A stretch of 64,000 nt of DNA from the NCBI GenBank assembly GCA_020403045.1, contig JADBYK010000031.1, positions 62,001 to 126,000 on the forward strand, given 5' to 3'. The position numbers and the translations under genes were made by a program. The notes under the pieces were generated by a model, which was given only the letters and a program-made list of their open reading frames with translations, was not told where the DNA came from and made no database searches. This DNA is from Cytophagales bacterium. Its GTDB lineage: Bacteria > Bacteroidota > Bacteroidia > Cytophagales > Cyclobacteriaceae. Positions 52,948 to 61,851 of the stretch are shown one piece after another (within the stretch, counting starts at the first letter, position 1; each line of letters opens with the position of its first letter).

Positions 52948-53973
52948 ATGACTCAAATTGAAGAAAATAAAGACCTTAGAGCGTTAAACACTTTTGGATT
53001 CAAGGTAAAGGCAAAGTTTTTCACCACCATTCATTCAAAAGAAGAGCTTCATGAATTGATTCATTCCGATCTCTACCAGCGAGAAGAACGCTTGATCTTA
53101 GGTGGTGGGAGTAATATACTGTTTAAGCGGGACTACGATGGATTAGTGATTAAAGTAGATCTAAAAGGAATTACCGTAGTGTCTCAGACAGAAGACTCCC
53201 TCTTGCTGCAGGTTGCCTCCGGTGAAGTGTGGCACGAATTGGTTCTTCATTGCGTAAATAATAACTGGGGTGGCATCGAAAACTTATCACTCATACCCGG
53301 TCTTGTTGGAGCCGCACCCATTCAAAACATCGGTGCGTACGGTACGGAGATCAAAAATAGGATCACCCAGGTAGAAGCGATTGATCTGAAAACAGGATTG
53401 ACTAAATTGTTCACCAACGAGGAATGTTGCTTCGGATACCGAGAAAGTGTTTTCAAAAACGCGCTTAGAGAAAAATATTTTATTTCAAGTATTACTTTAA
53501 CTCTTACCAAAAAAAATCATCGACTCAACACAAGTTATGGAGCTATTCATGAGACGTTGTCGAGTATGAATATTGAGCAACCAACGATCAAATCCATTAG
53601 CGATGCCGTGATTGCGATACGACAAAGTAAGTTGCCAGATCCACGAGTGATAGGAAACGCAGGCAGTTTTTTTAAGAACCCGTCTATCACTGTAAATCAT
53701 TATCAGGCACTGCAAAAAACTAATACAACGATACCATCTTACCCATCTGCTAATCAGGAAGTTAAAGTTCCGGCTGGTTGGCTCATTGAGCAATGTGGAT
53801 GGAAAGGAAAAAAAATAAATCACGTGGGTGTTCATCCTAAGCAAGCACTTGTGTTGGTCAACTACGGTGACGGAAAGGGAGAAGATGTTTTCGATCTTGC
53901 AGTGAAAATTGCATCAAGTGTAAAAGAAAAATTCAACATCGAATTAACACCGGAAGTAAATATTATTGAATGA
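52948..53973 (+). CDS. murB: UDP-N-acetylenolpyruvoylglucosamine reductase
   Basis: Reduces UDP-GlcNAc-enolpyruvate to UDP-MurNAc, the second committed step of peptidoglycan synthesis. It is a 341-residue type I enzyme: FAD-binding blocks (ILGGGSNILFKRDYDGLVIK; SLIPGLVGAAPIQNIGAYGT), the catalytic Ser in NAGSFFKNP and a conserved Glu near the C-terminus (TPEVNIIE). The gene stands alone, without other mur genes. Confidence 0.97.
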   Translation: MTQIEENKDLRALNTFGFKVKAKFFTTIHSKEELHELIHSDLYQREERLILGGGSNILFKRDYDGLVIKVDLKGITVVSQTEDSLLLQVASGEVWHELVLHCVNNNWGGIENLSLIPGLVGAAPIQNIGAYGTEIKNRITQVEAIDLKTGLTKLFTNEECCFGYRESVFKNALREKYFISSITLTLTKKNHRLNTSYGAIHETLSSMNIEQPTIKSISDAVIAIRQSKLPDPRVIGNAGSFFKNPSITVNHYQALQKTNTTIPSYPSANQEVKVPAGWLIEQCGWKGKKINHVGVHPKQALVLVNYGDGKGEDVFDLAVKIASSVKEKFNIELTPEVNIIE

Positions 53974-54056
53974 GAAATGGAGTGAAGTTATATGCGAGTC
54001 GACAAAATCATTGACATGAATTTCTTGCCTCATAAAAAAATATTTTGCTAAAAATT

Positions 54057-54086
54057 TTTGTAGATTAATTTTTTGTTATACATTTC
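54057..54086 (+). promoter_or_regulatory. Promoter of the lysine-rich micropeptide gene
   Basis: TTTG at 54057-54060, an 18-base spacer and TACATTTC at 54079-54086 (last base differs from TAnnTTTG). It lies 30 bases before the ATG. Confidence 0.55.
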
Positions 54087-54115
54087 GTAAGTTTTAAACC
54101 AAAATATAAAACGCT

Positions 54116-54181
54116 ATGGCAAAAAAACCCGCTAAGAAAGCAGCTAAGAAAGCAAAGAAGGCTGCTAAGAAGAAAAAGTAA
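54116..54181 (+). CDS. Lysine/alanine-rich 21-residue micropeptide (histone-H1-tail-like)
   Basis: A 22-codon frame encoding a peptide that starts MAKKPAKKAAKKAKK and ends in four lysines: 13 of its 21 residues are Lys, and 6 are Ala. It resembles the tails of histone-H1-like bacterial proteins, so DNA or RNA binding is likely by composition. It has its own promoter-like sequence 30 bases upstream and a strong terminator 24 bases downstream, which argues for a real, separately expressed gene. It is too short for most gene finders. Function unknown; it could also be the visible part of a small RNA. Confidence 0.6.
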   Translation: MAKKPAKKAAKKAKKAAKKKK

Positions 54182-54204
54182 TCAGGCTTAGCTTGATGCT
54201 CAAC

Positions 54205-54235
54205 AAGGGAAGTGATCTTAGATCGCTTCCCTTTT
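54205..54235 (+). terminator. Terminator of the micropeptide gene
   Basis: The stem AAGGGAAGTGATC / GATCGCTTCCCTT (13 bp with one T-G pair, loop TTA) ends in a T-rich tract, 24 bases after the micropeptide stop. Confidence 0.88.
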
Positions 54236-54449
54236 TCTTTTTAAAAAACAAACTGAACGTTGAAGCCATTACATTATAAATCGATGAAGTTTGTTAGCAT
54301 ACTTAGCTCATTAATCACAAAGATTATCTTATTCTTTAATGCAGTAGACAGTTGTAAGCATCGTGCAATCCATTTCAAGAGATTTATTTCAAGAAACGAT
54401 TGCGTAAATATTAACTGATTCTCACTTGTTTACGATCGAGTAATGACCT

Positions 54450-54457
54450 TAACTTTG
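54450..54457 (+). promoter_or_regulatory. -7 promoter element of the 109-residue Lys/Ala-rich gene
   Basis: TAACTTTG matches TAnnTTTG and ends 18 bases before the ATG at 54476. A weak TTG at 54426-54428 is 21 bases upstream. It overlaps a longer alternative frame start at 54443, which is therefore rejected. Confidence 0.6.
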
Positions 54458-54475
54458 CACAAAAAACAAAAAACT

Positions 54476-54805
54476 ATGGCTAAAACTACTGCCAAGGCCC
54501 CTATTGCAAAGGCTGCACCAAAGAAGGTGGCCGTCAAAGCAGCTTCAAAGACATCGGCCGCTACTGATATTGAAAAGCTATCAATAAGCATTTTACAAAA
54601 ACTGAAAGCTCTCAATCTAGATGGGCAACTTCAGGCTGACATCGAATGGTGTCTAGGAAGCTTCAGCTACGACAAGAATCCCGTTGGGCTAATTAAAGCA
54701 GCTCATAATGCGGTGAACGTATTCAAGACTGAGTTGGCAAGGAAAACCAAAGGTGTTACTGCCAAATTGATTGCAGATATCGAGAAAACATTAGAAGCAG
54801 CTTAA
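54476..54805 (+). CDS. Small protein with Lys/Ala-rich N-terminal tail
   Basis: A 109-residue protein with an AT-hook-like basic tail (MAKTTAKAPIAKAAPKKVAV, residues 1-20) followed by a helical domain (IEKLSISILQKLKALNLDGQ, DIEWCLGSFSYDKNPVGLI, GVTAKLIADIEKTLEAA). No family is recognised. The tail composition parallels that of the micropeptide 300 bases upstream, and each gene has its own promoter and terminator. A nucleoid-associated role is a reasonable guess but only that. Confidence 0.7.
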   Translation: MAKTTAKAPIAKAAPKKVAVKAASKTSAATDIEKLSISILQKLKALNLDGQLQADIEWCLGSFSYDKNPVGLIKAAHNAVNVFKTELARKTKGVTAKLIADIEKTLEAA

Positions 54806-54821
54806 ACTTCGTTTTACAATG

Positions 54822-54856
54822 AATGACAAAGGCTGGAGGTTCCAGACTTTGTCATT
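54822..54856 (+). terminator. Terminator of the 109-residue gene
   Basis: A long hairpin: outer stem AATGACAAAG / CTTTGTCATT, one mismatch, inner stem CTGGA / TCCAG around GGT, followed by TTATT. It lies 17 bases after the stop. Confidence 0.75.
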
Positions 54857-54901
54857 TATTCTCAGTTCAACTCGCACCGGTAGTTCAGAAAGACGACTCG
54901 C

Positions 54902-55390
54902 CTAGATCATATGGGTAACGTTGGACAATTCTCCAGAGTAACGCGTGCACTGCACACCAAACCTGTTTAAGAAGTCTACTCCTTCATCCGATACAATTTT
55001 TTTGTATTCTGCATAAGACTTGAGATATATCACCTTTTGGATGCCCATGCTAAAGATCATTCGAGCGCAAGCCAAACAAGGCGACAACGTTACATAAAGG
55101 GTGGCACCCTCAACAGAAGTTTTGTTCTTTACCGCATAAAGAATTGCATTTTGTTCCGCATGTATCGCGAGCGAGCAACTCCCTTTAGAATCTCGAGGGC
55201 ATCCGGCATCAGCCCATTCTTCGTCACAATTGTGAGTGCCCGATGGTGGACCGTTGTAGCCAATGGAGATAATACGAGTATCCTTGGTGAGAACAGCTCC
55301 GACATGCCTCTTCACACAATGGGAACGCTTGGCCAGATTAACAGCCAACTCCATATAAATATCCTCGAATTCAGGTTTTTGTTGACTCAT
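54902..55390 (-). CDS. Deoxycytidylate (dCMP) deaminase-like enzyme
   Basis: A 162-residue zinc deaminase that probably converts dCMP to dUMP for thymidylate synthesis. The zinc site is HAEQNAI (His and catalytic Glu) with PCLACARMI (two Cys). The N-terminal block SHCVKRHVGAVLTKDTRIIS followed by IGYNGPPSGTHNCDE is characteristic of the dCMP deaminase/ComEB group and carries the extra Cys and His. The length is usual. The gene stands alone and is convergent with the 109-residue gene. Confidence 0.93.
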   Translation of the reverse strand: MSQQKPEFEDIYMELAVNLAKRSHCVKRHVGAVLTKDTRIISIGYNGPPSGTHNCDEEWADAGCPRDSKGSCSLAIHAEQNAILYAVKNKTSVEGATLYVTLSPCLACARMIFSMGIQKVIYLKSYAEYKKIVSDEGVDFLNRFGVQCTRYSGELSNVTHMI

Positions 55391-55874
55391 CGTTTAGTGG
55401 CCTAGCGAGTAAAAATACCAAATAAAAAATTTGCTTCACAAAAAATAGAATCGATGTAAGCTAGCAGGCTAGCCCCATCTATTGGACTCCCTAGATCCAA
55501 ATTTTGCAATAGTTAAATTTGCCTTCGGCTAACACAAAATGCGTAGAGGAGCAAATTATGCTAGTGCGTAATTTGGATCAAAGCGATCTTAAAGAGTTAG
55601 TTCTTTTAGCTTCGCAGCTTCAAATTGACTGAAGCCCCCCAACCCAAAAAAACAGCCAAAACGATAAATGGTATTTCATAAATTCTGCTTTGATTTCTCG
55701 AAACTAGCCGTTCATTGGGGATTTAGCCGTGGGCAATAGTCCACCTTCCAAAAAGAGCGGTGGATTGATTCTTTGAGGTGTTGAATCTCTAGGTAAAAAG
55801 AGAAGAAAATCTACGTTGAAGACCCTCGCCAGTTAGGAACAAGCTTTTTTTAAGTTGGGTGGCTATAAAGAAAC
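55391..55874. other. 484-base region without a convincing gene
   Basis: Between the dCMP deaminase start and the cold-shock gene stop. It holds a TAAATTTG box (55514-55521), a 24-codon frame (55558-55632) starting after AGGAG, and otherwise no long frame or strong hairpin. The imperfect pairing GGTTGGCT / AGCCACCC near 55859-55883 on the minus strand lacks a T-run. Confidence 0.6.
55558..55632 (+). pseudogene. 24-codon frame, possible gene remnant or small ORF
   Basis: It encodes MLVRNLDQSDLKELVLLASQ plus four residues. The ATG is preceded by AGGAG at about 7 bases and, 37 bases up, by a TAAATTTG -7-like box. The sequence looks like the first helix of a GNAT acetyltransferase, so it may be a decayed fragment. 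Evidence is thin. Confidence 0.2.
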
Positions 55875-56333
55875 TCAGCCAACCGCCAATTTTACTTTGA
55901 CAGCATTGGGCCCTTTGTGACCCATCTCTACTTCAAAAGTTACTTTATTGTTGTCTTTGATAGGATCGAGTAAACCATTGGCGTGGACAAAAATGCTTTC
56001 CTGTGTTTCAGAATCTTTGATAAAGCCGTAGCCCTTAGAATCATTAAAGAAGGTAACGATTCCTTTGCGCAAGGTATCTTGCACCACGTCTATTCGCTTT
56101 GGCACTCCAATCTGTATATCTTCAGCACGGACAGTATCCTTTCTGCGAATGGCAGAAGGCGGTGTGGAGCTTAAATTTCCATACTCATCAACATAGGCAA
56201 TCATATCGTCAAAACTGGTACTTTCCTTGGCGTTGGCTTTCCGCTCTTCTTTCTTTTGCTCCTTATCCTGCCTTTTCTTCAGGCGCTTCTTCTCCATTTC
56301 CTTCTTGTTCCAGGTGTCTTGCGATTTAGCCAT
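55875..56333 (-). CDS. Cold-shock-domain protein with charged N-terminal extension
   Basis: A 152-residue protein. Residues 1-35 are very rich in Lys and Glu (KKEMEKKRLKKRQDKEQKKE), probably a helical, RNA-binding extension. The C-terminal cold-shock domain lies at about 85-150 with RNP1 KGYGFIKD and RNP2 SIFVHANGL; its start RKGIVTFFND and end HKGPNAVKVKLA are typical. It should bind single-stranded RNA or DNA. The ATG at 56333 is preferred to an upstream start at 56375 because the extra residues are not family-like. Confidence 0.88.
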   Translation of the reverse strand: MAKSQDTWNKKEMEKKRLKKRQDKEQKKEERKANAKESTSFDDMIAYVDEYGNLSSTPPSAIRRKDTVRAEDIQIGVPKRIDVVQDTLRKGIVTFFNDSKGYGFIKDSETQESIFVHANGLLDPIKDNNKVTFEVEMGHKGPNAVKVKLAVG

Positions 56334-56579
56334 AGTTAATAATAGTGGTTGATTTACTGCAAGGTACGATTTCAAACAGAAATCTCCATCATTTGAGGAA
56401 AAGTAGGTCGCTATTTGACCATAAAGCTATAAATAGTTTCGGAAGACCAAACGAAATGACAAAATGAGCCACACTAGAACCTCCAGCATGAAGCTAAGTT
56501 CGCAACCAGCATCATTGCGGGCGAATTGAATCGGGTGGACTTATAAATCTCTACTAGCCGACTTTGAGCAACCTATCCA

Positions 56580-58835
56580 CTACCTCAAAACATATCCCAA
56601 CGAAAAGAAAAATGTTCTTCCATCGCTTGGTAGAAGGCCTGGCCCAGGATAGCCTCCTGATCTTCGTGTAAAATAATTCAAGTCTCCCAGGTTATTGACA
56701 CCTGCTTTTAGTTTAACGCCTGTTTTGTGTTGGTAGCTGATCGTCACATCGTCAACCGTGTAAGCAGGGATCAATCCATTTTGGCCATTAGCCGAAGGTG
56801 TTTCGGTATTATTTGCGTCAGTGAACACCTTATCCGTATAACTCCGCTGCAGTGTGGCAGAAAAACTCTTATAGGTATACGTTACCCCTGCACGGAAAAT
56901 ATTTTCAGGAGCGTACTCCACTCTTTTGTCCTTGTAGTTGCTTTCTGACAATTGATTGTTGACAACCGTTACCACCCTAAAACTATTATACTGCGCATTG
57001 TTGTAGGCACAAGAAATAAAGAAAGAGAGATTCCCAAATGCTGCCGGGATACCCAATGACTCACTTATATTGCTCTCTGCAAAAGCCTCAACTCCTGTAG
57101 TTGTGCTGCTGCCCACATTGGTGCGGAGATTGTAAAAAGATCCATCTTGCCGCTGCTGCCTAATAGTTCCTATTCTGTTTTGATAATCGAGTAAAAAAAG
57201 ACTTATATCAAATTTTAAATAGTTCTTTACATTACCGCGATACCCTACATCTACATTCAATCCTTTTGCATCTGTTAAGTTATTATCAATTACATCGGTA
57301 GTAGGTGCAGCCGTAAGATCTGCAAACTGAACAGCCCGGTACGATTGAGTGGCATTTGCATACAGTGCTGTGGAACGAGTGACGGAATATTCGAATCCCA
57401 GACCGGCCAGTAAAAATCCTCTGCTACGAGATTGATCTTGTATAGCAACCGGAACATTAATGTTCAATCCATTGTAGCCGCTCGCTTGAGTTGTAATGTA
57501 TTCGTAACGAATGCCCGGCACAAACAAAAGCTTATCGGTAATCTGAAAAAGATTTTCGGCAAAAACAGCCACGTTGCCACTTTGATAGTTGATGTCACTC
57601 ACCCAAAGTGAACCATCTTTGCGATCAATGGTATAGTCTGCCCCGGTTGTTCCCACCCCGCCCCGATATCGAAATGTATTGCCTCGATACAATCGCAAGC
57701 CTGCACTGAAATTACTTTGGTGTTTGCCTAATTGATATTGCAGAAGGTACCGTGCTTCTAAACCATAATTTCGGTACTTATCAATATCAATGGTGCGTGA
57801 GTTATAAGCGCCAGTGGTCGTATTGATGGTGTCTTTGACTAAGATTCCTCCACTTGGAAAAAAACCCACACTATTTCGGTCTGCGACAATCCCAAACATT
57901 TTTACATTCACATGTTGATTGCTGCTTATTTTATAGTCTGCTGTAATGCCCGGGGTTAACCAGCTTAAGTCAAACCAATTTCTTGCTCTCACACTTTGCT
58001 GTGGGTCTAGCTGATACTGACTATCCGTGAGGCCACCAGCTTGCTGGCTGCGACTCGCCCATTTTGTAATTTCGGTGGTGAGCGAAAGCCGACTGGAAAG
58101 TTTATACGTTATCGTTCCGGATAATGTCTCGCTTTTAAATTGGCTGTTGTCGCGCCAACCATTTCCAGATCGGTGATCATAAAAGGCATAGTAGTTTATT
58201 TTTTTTGTGTTGCCGCCTATCGCGTTGTAAGAATTGAACAGACCATTGCTCCCCAGAGTCTGGTTCGTCTCAAATTGAAAGGGCTTTTTAAACTCGCTAC
58301 CATTCTTCAAGATGTAATTGACCATACCACCCAATTGAGGCCCGTATTGCAAAGAGCCATGCCCTCTTACAATTTCTATTCGCTGCACGGATTGAAGCTG
58401 TGGATTGTAATAAGCCTCCGGATATCCAAATGGATCGGCAGCAATGTCAAAACCATTTTGACGTATGTTAAATTCCCATGATCGGTTGGGACTTAAGCCT
58501 CTCGCTGCGATTCCTATTTGTATGCCGCTGCTTTCGCTTTCCCAAACAAAAATTCCCGGAACCTTCCCTAACACCTGGCGCATTGTATTGGAGACAATGT
58601 TTCCTTGCACATTATCCATCACCACCAACGAGCTTTTTTTTCCAGCATAAATGGAGGTACCAACGATCTGCGGAAGCTGATGAATATCTGACTTACCGCC
58701 ACGACCCACTAGTGTGAGTTCGGGAAGTATCTGTGTGGTTAGTGTATCGTTTCTGGTTACATCTTTTTGAGCAAAGCCGTAAGAAGTGATCAATGAAAAG
58801 ACTAGCGCAGCCAGTTGTCCATTTGGCAATTTCAT
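56580..58835 (-). CDS. TonB-dependent outer-membrane receptor (FecA-like)
   Basis: A 751-residue receptor with a signal peptide (LPNGQLAALVFSLITSYGFA), a plug domain (IVGTSIYAGKKSSLVVMDNV; QVLGKVPGIFVWESESSG; IEIVRGHGSLQYGPQLGGMV) and a barrel ending FFFSLGYVLR. The plug is closest to the Fe(III)-dicitrate/siderophore receptor group. It has no N-terminal signalling or carboxypeptidase-like domain. It is the last gene of the minus-strand hydrolase cluster, 153 bases after the carbamoylase-like gene, so it may import a product of those enzymes instead. Confidence 0.88.
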   Translation of the reverse strand: MKLPNGQLAALVFSLITSYGFAQKDVTRNDTLTTQILPELTLVGRGGKSDIHQLPQIVGTSIYAGKKSSLVVMDNVQGNIVSNTMRQVLGKVPGIFVWESESSGIQIGIAARGLSPNRSWEFNIRQNGFDIAADPFGYPEAYYNPQLQSVQRIEIVRGHGSLQYGPQLGGMVNYILKNGSEFKKPFQFETNQTLGSNGLFNSYNAIGGNTKKINYYAFYDHRSGNGWRDNSQFKSETLSGTITYKLSSRLSLTTEITKWASRSQQAGGLTDSQYQLDPQQSVRARNWFDLSWLTPGITADYKISSNQHVNVKMFGIVADRNSVGFFPSGGILVKDTINTTTGAYNSRTIDIDKYRNYGLEARYLLQYQLGKHQSNFSAGLRLYRGNTFRYRGGVGTTGADYTIDRKDGSLWVSDINYQSGNVAVFAENLFQITDKLLFVPGIRYEYITTQASGYNGLNINVPVAIQDQSRSRGFLLAGLGFEYSVTRSTALYANATQSYRAVQFADLTAAPTTDVIDNNLTDAKGLNVDVGYRGNVKNYLKFDISLFLLDYQNRIGTIRQQRQDGSFYNLRTNVGSSTTTGVEAFAESNISESLGIPAAFGNLSFFISCAYNNAQYNSFRVVTVVNNQLSESNYKDKRVEYAPENIFRAGVTYTYKSFSATLQRSYTDKVFTDANNTETPSANGQNGLIPAYTVDDVTISYQHKTGVKLKAGVNNLGDLNYFTRRSGGYPGPGLLPSDGRTFFFSLGYVLR

Positions 58836-58988
58836 ATATTATTTAGAATGATTATAAACAACGCAAGTATCTCATTATTTATAACTATTCCAAATAGCGT
58901 TTATTACTATATCATAACTGTCTGGTAATGATTGTTTTGAAAAAAGGTCTAGCGAATAGCTTGCGAGAATAAATTCATGCGGACGCGA

Positions 58989-60305
58989 CTAGAACTCTTT
59001 GTCTACACTCAAAATAGTTTGCAGCAACACATTTGCTCCATTCTCCATATCTGTTGCCGTTGAAAATTCTTTAGGTGAATGACTGATGCCGCCAATGCTG
59101 GGTATAAATATCATTGCCGCGGGCGCTATCGAAGCCATATGCTGCGAATCATGCCCGGCACCACTTTGCATAAACTTCGTGCTAAAGCCCAATGCTTTCG
59201 CAGTGGTGTTGATGTTTTGTTGTAAATTCTTATTCGTTAACGCAGGTGCTGATTCATTTGGCTGTCTTTCAAAACTGATTTTTGTGTTAGAGGCACCGGC
59301 AATCGTGGCTGCACGCTTTTCAATTTCCTTAAACAGCAGTTCAATTTTATCAGCCGATAAATCACGGATCTCCAAACCCAACACTACTTTACCGGGTATT
59401 ACATTATAGGCACCTGGTTGCACCGCAATTTTTCCTACTGTTCCAACCTGGGTTCCTTCCACGCCAGTGATCACTTCATTTACTGCAACGATGAATCTCG
59501 ATGCAGCAAGCAGTGCGTCCTGCCGCATGTTCATTGGTGTAGCTCCTGCATGGTTGGCAAAACCTTCCACTTTTACTTCCCAATGCACAATACCTACAAT
59601 CCCTTCTACCACTCCAATCTGTATCTTTTCTTTCTCTAAAATGCCTCCCTGTTCAATATGCAATTCCAGCCATGCACGAAAGTCCCCTTTCTTGCGTAAG
59701 CAGAACGCAATGTTATCAGGATCACCACCCAATGCTTTCATACCTTCTGCCTGTGTTAAACCACTTTGACTCTTTTGCTGCAGTCCCTCGTTTGCTAATC
59801 CATCAGTCATAGCCTTGCTGCCTATGGTGCCGCCTTCTTCATTGGCAAAAATGATTACTTCGAGGGGATGCTCCGTTACTATTTTGTTTTCATTCAATAC
59901 TTCAATTACCTCCAATGCACTCAATGAGCCCAAAGTGCCATCGTAGTTGCCCCCATCAGGCACCATATCAATGTGTGATCCAAAGCCAATCGGTTTGAGC
60001 GATGCGTTTTTTCCTTTTCGTTTTCCAATGATATTGCCGGCTGCATCAATGGTGGGGTTAAGCCCTGCTTTTTTCATGAGTTCCATAAACCAGGCACGGC
60101 CTTCTATATCGCCTTGAGTATAGGCTACACGGTAGCCACGGCCTTTTTCATCAACCCCAAATTTTGCGAGTTCAAAAATACGGCTCTCGATCCGCTTACC
60201 ATTTACACTTAATAACTCTTTTTTGCCATTGGAAAGTAACGAGCCAAATAGACTAATCCCCATCAAAGTAAGTGATGACTTTTGAACAAAGGTTCTTCGT
60301 TGCAT
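58989..60305 (-). CDS. Exported M20-family N-carbamoylase/allantoate-amidohydrolase-like enzyme
   Basis: A 438-residue dinuclear-metal hydrolase of the hydantoinase/carbamoylase group. The N-terminus MQRRTFVQKSSLTLMGIS looks like a twin-arginine signal. Metal-site motifs are GFGSHIDMVPDGGNYDGTLG, FANEEGGTIGSKAM and a final His in GGISHSP; LHIEQGGILEKEKIQIGVV and NHAGATPMNMRQDALL are characteristic of this group. It would remove a carbamoyl group from N-carbamoyl amino acids or amines. A deiminase that could make such a substrate is two genes upstream. Confidence 0.9.
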   Translation of the reverse strand: MQRRTFVQKSSLTLMGISLFGSLLSNGKKELLSVNGKRIESRIFELAKFGVDEKGRGYRVAYTQGDIEGRAWFMELMKKAGLNPTIDAAGNIIGKRKGKNASLKPIGFGSHIDMVPDGGNYDGTLGSLSALEVIEVLNENKIVTEHPLEVIIFANEEGGTIGSKAMTDGLANEGLQQKSQSGLTQAEGMKALGGDPDNIAFCLRKKGDFRAWLELHIEQGGILEKEKIQIGVVEGIVGIVHWEVKVEGFANHAGATPMNMRQDALLAASRFIVAVNEVITGVEGTQVGTVGKIAVQPGAYNVIPGKVVLGLEIRDLSADKIELLFKEIEKRAATIAGASNTKISFERQPNESAPALTNKNLQQNINTTAKALGFSTKFMQSGAGHDSQHMASIAPAAMIFIPSIGGISHSPKEFSTATDMENGANVLLQTILSVDKEF

Positions 60306-60354
60306 ACTTTTTTAGCTTTATAATGTAGTTAAATTAGCAGTTGCCTACTAAAAT

Positions 60355-61830
60355 CTATTTCTTAAACTTCCCATACACCGGTTGCCCTGGCAACACGCCT
60401 ATTATTGTTTTTCCATTCTTCAACACAAAGGTTCCATTCACCATCACATATTCAATGCCTGATGAAAACTCCAATCCTTTTTCAAAAGTAGCTTTGTCAA
60501 CAACTGTATTGGGATTAAAGATGGTGATGTCTGCATCGGCACCTATTTGTATTCTTCCTTTGAATCGCATCATGGGAGAAATGCCTTCTAACCGTTTTGC
60601 CGGAAGCAGTGTCATTTTCTCGATAGCAGTAATCAAATCAATCACTCTATCTTCTCTTACATATTTGCCGAGCACTCTTGAGAATGTGCCAGCAGTGCGA
60701 GGGTGAGCAAGTTTGGAATAGGGCATTCCATCCGATGCAATCATCACACCCGGAGCGGCAATGCCTGTTTTAATCCACTCGGGTTTCATCATGTGTATGA
60801 TGACAGCACCTCCTGCTTTGCGATTCATTTCAAATGTTTCTTTGGTAAGTCGTTCACCGGTAGGCACCCATTGCAAGTCGCCATAGGAGATTCCTAATCG
60901 CTCTTGCCAACCCTCATCAAACATGGCACTTTGCAGCGTGGTAGAAGCTGCCGTATAAGAATATAGTTCGGTAGCAATATCAAACCCCTTATTCTTTGCA
61001 GCCGCTACCATATCTAGCGCCAACTGAATATTGCCCAACGACATACTATTGATATGAACAATATGCAGTGGAGCGTTGGTGAGCACCGCATCCGCTATTA
61101 CTTCTTGTATCGAAATAATATCGGGGTTTCGCACATGCGAAAATACCAACGCATTGATTTCCCCTGCTAATTGAAAAACCCGGTACATTTCACCCGGGTT
61201 TGTCTTAGGCAGGTAACCAATCGGAACACCAATGCCAATACCGCCTTCTGCCAATGAAGTTTTAATATTTTCGAGAACTATGTTTTGTTGTTTTGGCTCA
61301 ATAGGCATTGTATACGTATGTCGAGTTCTATCTTGCACATTCGCCAACGTGGATTCTCCTTTTCGACTTGCTTCTACAAGTTCTTCCAACAGATTTTCAT
61401 TTTGATTCAATGCTTTAAACCTTTCGTAAGGCCAATTAACACTTGCTCCATAATTAATCAAAGCCTTTGAGTGCCTTGAAGTATACCACTCTTTGAGGTT
61501 TTCAATGCCCCATTCCAACTCTAATGCTGTGGTTACACCATCATGCAATTGGTATTCTTGCTCCACATTGCTGCGGCCATGCACATGCAAATCAATAAAA
61601 CCGGGAGACACCACTAAACCTGTTACATTGATGGTTTCCTTACCCTTCAGTGGCTCACCACTGATTTGAGCAATGCGATTATTGATGATACCCACATTTC
61701 GGATCGCATCCAGTTTTGTTTCGGGGTCAATCACGCGGCCACCCGATAGGACTACATCGTAGATAATCGGTGATTGGGCAAAGGCGTGGAGTGAAAGGGT
61801 GAGGAGTAATGAAGTGAGTAGGTGTTTCAT
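60355..61830 (-). CDS. Exported N-acyl-D-amino-acid deacylase-like amidohydrolase
   Basis: A 491-residue protein with signal peptide (MKHLLTSLLLTLSLHAFAQ). The composite amidohydrolase fold is intact: VVLSGGRVIDPETKLDAIRN at the N-terminus, metal site GFIDLHVHGRSN, later His in VFSHVRNP and LHIVHINSMS, the Asp of VMIASDGMPYSK, and C-terminal GRIQIGADADITIFNPNTV. The features match the D-aminoacylase/N-acyl-D-glutamate deacylase group. It lies 21 bases after the deiminase-like gene and 49 before the carbamoylase-like gene. Confidence 0.88.
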   Translation of the reverse strand: MKHLLTSLLLTLSLHAFAQSPIIYDVVLSGGRVIDPETKLDAIRNVGIINNRIAQISGEPLKGKETINVTGLVVSPGFIDLHVHGRSNVEQEYQLHDGVTTALELEWGIENLKEWYTSRHSKALINYGASVNWPYERFKALNQNENLLEELVEASRKGESTLANVQDRTRHTYTMPIEPKQQNIVLENIKTSLAEGGIGIGVPIGYLPKTNPGEMYRVFQLAGEINALVFSHVRNPDIISIQEVIADAVLTNAPLHIVHINSMSLGNIQLALDMVAAAKNKGFDIATELYSYTAASTTLQSAMFDEGWQERLGISYGDLQWVPTGERLTKETFEMNRKAGGAVIIHMMKPEWIKTGIAAPGVMIASDGMPYSKLAHPRTAGTFSRVLGKYVREDRVIDLITAIEKMTLLPAKRLEGISPMMRFKGRIQIGADADITIFNPNTVVDKATFEKGLEFSSGIEYVMVNGTFVLKNGKTIIGVLPGQPVYGKFKK

Positions 61831-61851
61831 CGAATTGAATTATGAGTTATA

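Noticed and set aside
54284-54418. 44-codon frame with hydrophobic start (MKFVSILSSLITKIILFF) between the two Lys/Ala-rich genes
   Set aside because: No promoter or terminator frames it, the composition after residue 20 is not protein-like, and it sits in AT-rich DNA where such frames arise by chance.
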